A stretch of 64,000 nt of DNA. It comes from Prevotella sp. P5-108 (GTDB lineage: Bacteria > Bacteroidota > Bacteroidia > Bacteroidales > Bacteroidaceae). This document shows, in pieces, positions 55,103-61,370 of this stretch. The notes under the pieces were generated by a model. The model saw only the letters and a program-made list of their open reading frames with translations. It ran no database searches and had not been told where the DNA came from. A program made the position numbers and the translations under genes. Position 1 is the first letter of the stretch, and each line of letters begins with the position of its first letter. The stretch lies in the NCBI RefSeq assembly GCF_002251385.1, contig NZ_NPJJ01000026.1, forward strand, positions 1-64,000. Direction: 5' to 3'.

Positions 55103-56197
55103 ATGACCATAATGAACCTATCCTCACACTCTCACCGTCTGGTGATGACCCTCTTCACGCTGTGCGTGGCGCCGATGGCGCTTATGGCACAGAAGATAAC
55201 AGTAGCCCAACCCACCATCGACTGCGGACAGGTGCAGTATCGCCGCCCCGTGACCGTACAGTTTGAGGCCCGCAACCAGAGCGGGCGTCCCATCACCATC
55301 GCCAAAGTGCGCAGCAGTTGCGGATGCACAGTGGCAAGTTACCCCAGTCAGGCCATAGCCAACGGCAAGACCTTCAAGGTAAGCGCTGTCTATGACGCCC
55401 GTCAGTTGGGACACTTCCAGAAAGAGCTGGCGCTCTATGTCGATGGCGGCAATAAGCCCGTGTATCTCACCCTGCGTGGCGTGGTCGTGGAAGAGGTCAT
55501 CGACTATACCGGCGACTTCCCCCTCGAGCTCGGCGACCTGCGTGTCGACAAGACCGACGTGGAATATGATGACGTCAACCGTGGCGAGCGACCCTTCTTC
55601 CGCATCAATATCCTCAACCCCACCTCCAAGGCAGTGAGCCCGCAGGTGATGCACCTGCCCAACTACCTCGAGGCACAAGTGTCGCCGTCGACGATAGCCG
55701 CCGGGCGTCCCGGAGTGGTGACCCTCACGCTGCTGTCAGACAAGTTGCGCGACTTCGGACTCACCCAGACCACCATCTACCTGGGCAGCAATCCCGGTGA
55801 GCGCGTCTCTGCCGACAAGGCCATCGAGGTGTCGGCGGTGCTGCTGCCCTCGTTTAAGAATATCACCGACGCCACCCGTCAGTATGCCCCCAAGATGAGC
55901 CTCTCTGCCACCTACCTCGACCTGGGCAGCTTTGACGGTAAAAAGAAGAAGCGCGGCGAGATTATCATCACCAACAACGGACGCACCGACCTCGAGATAC
56001 GCAACATACAGATGTTTACCGCCGGACTGGAGGTGTCGCTCTCGACCCGCAAGATAGCTCCCGGCGCGTCGGCTCGTCTGCGCGTGACCGCCGTGGCATC
56101 GGCGCTCCACAAGGTGCGTACTCGGCCACGCATACTGATGATTACCAACGACCCCGACAATGCCAAGGTGGTGATAGCCGTAGATGTAAAACGATAG
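55103..56197 (+). CDS. DUF1573-domain exported protein
   Basis: 364 residues (361 if it starts at the ATG 55112). Signal peptide ending near ALMAQ. The N-terminal domain is DUF1573, an Ig-like fold with the diagnostic RSSCGCTVASYP cysteine pair, followed by a second sandwich domain and a third (about 255-364, TNNGRTDLEIRNIQMFT). Proteins of this type are common and abundant in Bacteroidetes envelopes; the molecular role is unknown. Translationally close to the macroglobulin gene (1-bp gap) and 12 bp before ispH, so all three are likely one transcript. Confidence 0.85.
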   Translation: MTIMNLSSHSHRLVMTLFTLCVAPMALMAQKITVAQPTIDCGQVQYRRPVTVQFEARNQSGRPITIAKVRSSCGCTVASYPSQAIANGKTFKVSAVYDARQLGHFQKELALYVDGGNKPVYLTLRGVVVEEVIDYTGDFPLELGDLRVDKTDVEYDDVNRGERPFFRINILNPTSKAVSPQVMHLPNYLEAQVSPSTIAAGRPGVVTLTLLSDKLRDFGLTQTTIYLGSNPGERVSADKAIEVSAVLLPSFKNITDATRQYAPKMSLSATYLDLGSFDGKKKKRGEIIITNNGRTDLEIRNIQMFTAGLEVSLSTRKIAPGASARLRVTAVASALHKVRTRPRILMITNDPDNAKVVIAVDVKR

Positions 56198-56209
56198 ATC
56201 CTTATCCTG

Positions 56210-57073
56210 ATGATACAGATAGAAATAGACAGCGGTAGCGGATTTTGCTTCGGAGTGACTACCGCCATCAGCAAAGCCGAAGAAGAACTCTCACGCAGCG
56301 ATACGCTCTACTGCCTGGGTGATATCGTGCACAACGGCATGGAGGTAGAGCGTCTCCATCTGCAGGGACTGCAGACTATAGACCACAGCCAGTTGTCTCA
56401 GCTCCACGATGTCAAGGTGCTGCTGCGTGCGCATGGCGAGCCGCCGGCTACTTATGCCACCGCCGAGCGCAACCATATAGAAATCATCGATGCCACTTGT
56501 CCTGTGGTGCTCCAGCTCCAACGCCGCATCAAGCGCCAGTATGACGACAATCCCCAGGCACAGATTGTCATCTTTGGCAAGAACGGCCATGCCGAGGTCT
56601 TGGGTCTCGTGGGTCAGACTGATGGCAACGCCATCGTGGTAGAGAACCTTGACGACGCCAGCCATCTCTGTTTCGACCGCGACATTTACCTCTACTCGCA
56701 GACAACCAAGTCGCTCGACGAGTTTCATGCCCTCATAGCCTACATCCAGGCGCATATCTCTCCCCAAGCCACCTTCCGCAGCTTTGACACCATCTGCCGC
56801 CAGGTTGCCAACCGTATGCCCAACATTGCCGCCTTTGCCGCCCGCCACGACATGATACTCTTTGTGAGCGGCCACAAGAGCAGCAACGGCAAGGTGCTCT
56901 TCAATGAGTGTCTGCGCGTCAACGCCAACAGCCACCACATCGAGCAGCCGTCGGAGATAGACCTGCACTGGCTCGACGGAGTCAAGACCATAGGTATATG
57001 TGGGGCTACGAGCACGCCCAAGTGGATAATGGAGCAGTGTAGAGACCATATCCTCGAGGCGCTGAAGCGCTGA
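56210..57073 (+). CDS. ispH: 4-hydroxy-3-methylbut-2-enyl diphosphate reductase IspH
   Basis: 287 residues. IspH reduces HMBPP to isopentenyl and dimethylallyl diphosphate in the last step of the MEP isoprenoid pathway, using a [4Fe-4S] cluster. The three cluster cysteines are C13 (SGFCFGV), C97 (DATCPVV) and C196 (DTICRQV). The HMBPP-binding sequences GDIVHNGMEVERL, RAHGEPP and GHKSSNGKVLF are present. Last gene of the macroglobulin-DUF1573-ispH run; the physiological link with these envelope proteins is probably only positional. Confidence 0.96.
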   Translation: MIQIEIDSGSGFCFGVTTAISKAEEELSRSDTLYCLGDIVHNGMEVERLHLQGLQTIDHSQLSQLHDVKVLLRAHGEPPATYATAERNHIEIIDATCPVVLQLQRRIKRQYDDNPQAQIVIFGKNGHAEVLGLVGQTDGNAIVVENLDDASHLCFDRDIYLYSQTTKSLDEFHALIAYIQAHISPQATFRSFDTICRQVANRMPNIAAFAARHDMILFVSGHKSSNGKVLFNECLRVNANSHHIEQPSEIDLHWLDGVKTIGICGATSTPKWIMEQCRDHILEALKR

Positions 57074-57110
57074 AGCGAGGGTGGGCTTCATCGCGGCTTC
57101 GCTGGGTGAT

Positions 57111-57215
57111 GTCTCCGCACCAGCCGAGATTGTCTCCGCACCCGTCGAGATGACCTCCACGCCCGCCGAGATTGTCTCCGCACCCGCCGAGATGACTTCT
57201 ACGCCCGCCGAGATG
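57111..57215. repeat. 21-bp tandem repeat array (5 units) after ispH
   Basis: Five 21-bp units start at 57111, 57132, 57153, 57174 and 57195, consensus GTCTCCGCACCCGCCGAGATG. On the minus strand they would read as heptapeptides such as ETISAGA. They lie between convergent genes, in no credible gene. Confidence 0.85.
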
Positions 57216-57226
57216 ACCTTCCCGCC

Positions 57227-57290
57227 AAAAAATACTAACAGACCGCCGCTGAAGACAAGCCCGAGGGCCAACTTCAGCGGCGGTCTGCGT
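57227..57290 (-). terminator. Terminator for the minus-strand radical SAM gene
   Basis: A 16-bp perfect stem, CAGACCGCCGCTGAAG (57240-57255) with 57273-57288, is preceded on the plus strand by CCAAAAAATAC, so on the minus strand the stem is followed by a T run. The gene ends at 57354. Confidence 0.85.
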
Positions 57291-57353
57291 GTAGAGGGGC
57301 TGCCGGTCGATGCGTAGCTATCCTCCCTCTGTCTATACCTTATTATATATATG

Positions 57354-58025
57354 CTATTTGGATGGCTTGACGATGTATTCGGTTCTCTCTATATGCGTCA
57401 AGCCCATCGCCCGTAGCTCGTCGACGCTCCGCTCTACATCGGTATCGGTGTTGAAGTCGGGGATGAGCGGCACCTTGACCCTAATCTTCTCTTCGGGCAC
57501 CAGCTTCATGAGTTCGGCGAGCCGCTCCTTGACTACCGGTTCGGCGGAGGTGTATTCCCTGTAGATATAGCTGTTCATATCCTTGACATCGACTATCCAC
57601 TCGTCGATATGGGGTGCCAGTGCCTCTATGGCATCGGTGGTGCAGCACAGCGAGCTTTCTATCGTGAACCTCCAGTGGCTGGGGCAGAGCGGGATGAAGG
57701 CTGTGATGAACGCGTGCTGCGTCGTGGGCTCGCCGCCACCGAAGCAGATGCCTCCGCCCGTGGTCTGGAAGTAGATATTGTCCATCTTCACCATCTCGTA
57801 GAGTTCCAGTGGCGTGACCCAGTGTATTCCGGGCGTCAGGGTGTGGCCTTCGCTGCCGTCGCCGTTGCCGCCCACATCGTAGTGGCAGCGGTCGTTGAGG
57901 CAATACCTGCACTTCAGCGGGCAGCCCATCATTGCGACCAGGGTGGTGATGCCCTTGCCGTCGGTTCCCATGCGCAGCCGGCTGATGCCGAATATGGCAA
58001 TCTTCTTATCCTTTATGTCTGTCAT
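57354..58025 (-). CDS. Radical SAM glycyl-radical-activase-like protein
   Basis: 223 residues from MTDIKDKKIAIFGISRLRMG at 58025. The [4Fe-4S] motif is C35-x3-C39-x2-C42 (MGCPLKCRYC), followed by the SAM-binding GGGEPTTQ. It resembles pyruvate formate-lyase activating enzymes, which abstract a hydrogen from a glycine of a partner enzyme under anaerobic conditions, but it lacks the usual extra ferredoxin-like cluster insert and no glycyl radical enzyme adjoins it. A different peptide substrate is possible. It has its own promoter and terminator. Confidence 0.85.
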   Translation of the reverse strand: MTDIKDKKIAIFGISRLRMGTDGKGITTLVAMMGCPLKCRYCLNDRCHYDVGGNGDGSEGHTLTPGIHWVTPLELYEMVKMDNIYFQTTGGGICFGGGEPTTQHAFITAFIPLCPSHWRFTIESSLCCTTDAIEALAPHIDEWIVDVKDMNSYIYREYTSAEPVVKERLAELMKLVPEEKIRVKVPLIPDFNTDTDVERSVDELRAMGLTHIERTEYIVKPSK

Positions 58026-58067
58026 GATTATGGCTTTATCTGAGTAGGCAGTAAGCTGCTTGCCGAC

Positions 58068-58075
58068 AAATTTAC
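58068..58075 (-). promoter_or_regulatory. Candidate -7 box TAAATTTG for the radical SAM gene
   Basis: Read on the minus strand, 43 bp before the ATG at 58025; supports this start over the earlier in-frame ATG at 58136. Confidence 0.6.
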
Positions 58076-58275
58076 ACATTATTACAATAATAGCATTGGT
58101 TTCGCTCCGTTTTTTTTCGTATGATAGATTTGTCATTCATGGCACGATACGTGTAATGCACATCACGAATTATATCATTGGCACCTTGAATTTGTCATTT
58201 CATACTTTGAAGTCGGAAAAAAGATAACCCCCAGTCGTTTATCTGTCTGATTGTGGATAAAAGAGGCCGTCTTTC

Positions 58276-58304
58276 TTGGCAACATATCGGTCATATTGGC
58301 AACA
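58276..58304 (+). promoter_or_regulatory. Candidate operator: direct repeats of TTGGCAACA
   Basis: TTGGCAACA occurs at 58276-58284 and 58296-58304, exactly 20 bp apart, two helical turns. The second copy lies inside CATATTGGCAA (58292-58302), which recurs at the regulator gene 3 kb downstream. Position: 48 bp upstream of the -7 box at 58352, typical for AraC-type activators. The rest of 58026-58440 shows no gene. Confidence 0.55.
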
Positions 58305-58351
58305 AAACGGACAAAAACGCGCGAAATGACCACTTGTGTCCGTTTTATTTT

Positions 58352-58359
58352 TATCTTTG
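58352..58359 (+). promoter_or_regulatory. Candidate -7 box TATCTTTG for the GH2 operon
   Basis: Matches TAnnTTTG, 82 bp before the ATG at 58441. A second match, TAATTTTG, lies at 58395-58402, 39 bp before the ATG. Which is used cannot be decided by eye; the first fits the TTGGCAACA repeats. Confidence 0.5.
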
Positions 58360-58440
58360 TCTGATATATGTCTTGTTGTTTTTACCCTATTGGCTAATTT
58401 TGCCACAGTTAAAAACCAACAACCTAACATAGTAACTAAA

Positions 58441-58776
58441 ATGTACGCAATCTTAAGACAACTGAAGAGAAGCTATCTTCTCGTGGCATTGTTGCTCATG
58501 GGCTGTCTGCCAGTCTTGGCACAGACTCGAACCATCCAGGGTAAAGTGACAGATGCACAAAATGGTGCCCCCCTCATCGGCGCCTCGGTAGTGGTGACTG
58601 TCTACGTGGGTGAGAGCAAGGATGACCAACAGGCCAACTACGGTTCGGACCCTTCAGACCTCTTCAAGCTGTCTACAGCCGACGGCAACTGGAACATCTG
58701 GTTCAAGGACGATGTCAACGGCACCGAGGTGACCGTCACCGCCGACCTCAACGCCATGACCTGGAAATACGAATAA
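58441..58776 (+). CDS. Small exported carboxypeptidase-regulatory-like domain protein
   Basis: 111 residues. Signal peptide (about 1-27, ending PVLAQ), then one beta-sandwich domain starting TIQGKVTDAQNGAPLIGASVVVT, the CarboxypepD_reg-like module normally found at the N-terminus of SusC proteins. It stops where a SusC plug would begin. The end (VTVTADLNAMTWKYE) is not obviously truncated, and the reading frame is intact, so it is either a genuine small periplasmic protein or the stump of a lost SusC. GH2 gene follows after 31 bp; likely operon partner. Confidence 0.75.
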   Translation: MYAILRQLKRSYLLVALLLMGCLPVLAQTRTIQGKVTDAQNGAPLIGASVVVTVYVGESKDDQQANYGSDPSDLFKLSTADGNWNIWFKDDVNGTEVTVTADLNAMTWKYE

Positions 58777-58807
58777 TACAACAACCGACTAACAATTACA
58801 GACAACA

Positions 58808-61285
58808 ATGAAAAATATAATAGCAAAAGCCCTGCTGCTGGCTTCCACACTTATGTTGGCCCTCTCCACGGGGTGCCGGGCCCAGGTAAGCCGTGTTATC
58901 GACCTCCCCGACTGGGATTTCTCACGCGACGGCCAGTCGTGGCAACCCGTCCGGGTGCCCCACGATTGGGCTATATCGGGGCCTTTCGACAAGAAGTGGG
59001 ATCTGCAGATGGTCGCCATCGAGCAGAACGGCGAGACCGAGAAGACCGAGAAGTCGGGCCGCTCGGGCGCGCTGCCCTGGATAGGTGAGGGATATTACCG
59101 CATGCGTCTGGCGCTGCCCAAGGGCTACAAGCGCGCCGTACTGGTGTTCGACGGAGCTATGAGCGAACCCGTGGTGAGCGTCAACGGGCGTGAGGCAGGC
59201 CGCTGGGCCTATGGCTACAACGCCTTCCGCATCGACATCACATCCTTTGTCAAGTTTGGCTCCAAGGACAATCTTGTCGAGGTGCATCTCAACAACTGCG
59301 AAGAGAGCTCGCGCTGGTATCCTGGTGGCGGTCTCTACCGTCCGGTCCATGTCGAGCTCTATGGCGATGCCGCCTTCTCTCCCTGGGACACCTATGTGCG
59401 CACCCTCAGTGCCACCCGCGATGAGGCCCAGGTCGAGGTGAGCGCTCTGCTTCAAGGCAATATGGGCAAGCGTGGCTACACCGTGGTCTCTCTGGCCGAT
59501 GCCGAGGGTAGGGTGGTGGCTGCCGACACGCTGCAGGGCAACGCCCCCCAGTTCCAGACCACGCTCCGTGTGGTCGAGCCCCGACTCTGGTCGCCCGAGT
59601 CGCCCACGCTCTATCGGCTCAGCCTCGCCCGCTATGAGGGGCGCCGCCTGGTCGATGTGCAGACCGTCAAGACCGGCATACGCACCATCTCGGTGAGCCG
59701 CGAACACGGCTTCCAGCTCAATGGCGTGAGCCGTAAGATTAAGGGAGTGTGTCTCCACCACGACCTCGGCCCCCTCGGCGCTGCCGAAAACAAGGCTGCC
59801 CTCATCCGCCAGATTAAGATGATGAAGGCCATGGGTTGCGACGCCATCCGCACAGCCCACAACATGCCTTCTACCATGCAGATGGAGCTCTGCGACTCGC
59901 TCGGCATGATGGTTATGGCCGAGAGCTTCGACATGTGGGTCTATCCCAAGTGCAAGAACGGCTACGCCCGTTTCTTCGAGGAGTGGGGCGACAGAGACAT
60001 CACCAATCTGGTGAAGCACCACCGCAACCACCCCAGCATCATCATGTGGAGTATAGGCAACGAGATACCCGAGCAGTGGAGCAAAGAGGGCGTTGCCATC
60101 GCCCGCCGTCTGCAGGACCTCTGCCACCAGTACGACCCCTCGCGCCCTGTCACCCAGGGCATGGACCGGGCCGAAGAATCCTTGGCCTCAGGTTTCGCCC
60201 AGGTGATGGATGTGCCGGGTTTCAACTACCGCGTTCACAAGTATTACAACAATATGGCACAGTTGCCCCAGGGTTTTCTGCTCGGGTCTGAGACGGCATC
60301 GACCGTGAGCTCGCGCGGAGTATACAAGTTCCCGGTAAGGGTAGGGGCGCACAACAACAATCCCTATCCCGACGGCCAGTGTTCGAGTTACGACACCGAG
60401 TATTGCTCGTGGAGCAATCTGCCCGACGACGACTGGCAGATGCAGGATGACCACAGCTGGGTTATCGGCGAGTTTGTGTGGACAGGCTACGACTATCTGG
60501 GCGAGCCCACGCCCTATGACACCTACTGGCCTTCGCGCAGCAGCTATTTTGGTATCTGCGACCTGGCTGGACTGCCCAAAGACCGCTATTACATGTATCG
60601 TGCCCACTGGAATGGTCGTGTACACACCACCCATCTGCTGCCCCACTGGAACTGGAGCGGGCGTGAGGGAGAGCCTACACCCGTATACTGCTACACCGAC
60701 GGCGTCGAGGGCGAGCTCTTCGTCAACGGCAAGAGCCAGGGGCGTGTGCGCAAGGACCCGACAAGCCGTCTCGACCGTTACCGCCTCAGATGGAACGACG
60801 TGAGATACGAACCCGGCGAGATACGCGTGGTCACCTACAACCAGTATGGAGAAAAGGTGGGCGAAGACTGTCGCCGTACAGCCGGAGAGCCATCGCAGAT
60901 ACGCCTCGAGGTAGACTGCCCCGACCACGTTTCTACCGGCGTGGCGTGCTTGGTCGAGGGCTGCGACCACAACCATGATGCCTCCCTCAACGCCGACGGT
61001 CACGACCTGGCCTTCATCACGGTCAGCATGCTCGATGCCGATGGCAACGAGTGTCCGCTTGCCGACGACGAGCTCACCTTCGAGGTCAGCGGCGCCGGAG
61101 AGTTCAAGGCGGCATGCAACGGCGATGCCACCTCGCTCGAGTCGTTTACCCAGCCCCGCATGCGGCTCTTCTCGGGCAAGCTGGTACTCATCGTCCAGAG
61201 CCTGAAGCAGGCGGGCGAGGTCACCGTGAGGGTCAGAAGCGCTGCCCGCAATATCGAGAAAACCGTTACTTTGAAAGTCGGTTGA
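58808..61285 (+). CDS. GH2 beta-galactosidase-like glycosidase, exported
   Basis: 825 residues. Signal sequence ending in LSTGCRAQ, where cleavage could be at the Cys (weak lipobox) or after CRA. Domains: sugar-binding jelly roll (about 30-190, VRVPHDWAISGPF), Ig-like domain (about 190-300), TIM barrel (about 305-610) with acid/base E419 in WSIGNEIPEQW and probable nucleophile E495 in LLGSETAS, then DUF4982-like and Ig-like C-terminal domains. The C-terminal part is that of GH2 enzymes from Bacteroidetes glycan loci. Probable activity: beta-galactosidase; beta-glucuronidase is less likely. The regulator gene begins 56 bp downstream. Confidence 0.92.
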   Translation: MKNIIAKALLLASTLMLALSTGCRAQVSRVIDLPDWDFSRDGQSWQPVRVPHDWAISGPFDKKWDLQMVAIEQNGETEKTEKSGRSGALPWIGEGYYRMRLALPKGYKRAVLVFDGAMSEPVVSVNGREAGRWAYGYNAFRIDITSFVKFGSKDNLVEVHLNNCEESSRWYPGGGLYRPVHVELYGDAAFSPWDTYVRTLSATRDEAQVEVSALLQGNMGKRGYTVVSLADAEGRVVAADTLQGNAPQFQTTLRVVEPRLWSPESPTLYRLSLARYEGRRLVDVQTVKTGIRTISVSREHGFQLNGVSRKIKGVCLHHDLGPLGAAENKAALIRQIKMMKAMGCDAIRTAHNMPSTMQMELCDSLGMMVMAESFDMWVYPKCKNGYARFFEEWGDRDITNLVKHHRNHPSIIMWSIGNEIPEQWSKEGVAIARRLQDLCHQYDPSRPVTQGMDRAEESLASGFAQVMDVPGFNYRVHKYYNNMAQLPQGFLLGSETASTVSSRGVYKFPVRVGAHNNNPYPDGQCSSYDTEYCSWSNLPDDDWQMQDDHSWVIGEFVWTGYDYLGEPTPYDTYWPSRSSYFGICDLAGLPKDRYYMYRAHWNGRVHTTHLLPHWNWSGREGEPTPVYCYTDGVEGELFVNGKSQGRVRKDPTSRLDRYRLRWNDVRYEPGEIRVVTYNQYGEKVGEDCRRTAGEPSQIRLEVDCPDHVSTGVACLVEGCDHNHDASLNADGHDLAFITVSMLDADGNECPLADDELTFEVSGAGEFKAACNGDATSLESFTQPRMRLFSGKLVLIVQSLKQAGEVTVRVRSAARNIEKTVTLKVG

Positions 61286-61292
61286 TTTTTTC

Positions 61293-61370
61293 TTGCCAAT
61301 ATGTTTGCCAGTGTGCTTTTTAATGCGTATTTTTGTTGTATATGAAGCAGACTATCAGACATATTGGCAT
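61293..61370. promoter_or_regulatory. CATATTGGCAA inverted pair flanking the regulator start
   Basis: TTGCCAATATG (61293-61303) is the exact reverse complement of CATATTGGCAA, the sequence found upstream of the GH2 operon. A direct-strand near copy, CATATTGGCAT, lies at 61360-61370. Another half site, TTTGCCA, is at 61304-61310. They bracket a -7 box, TATTTTTG (61328-61335), suggesting autoregulation. Confidence 0.55.
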
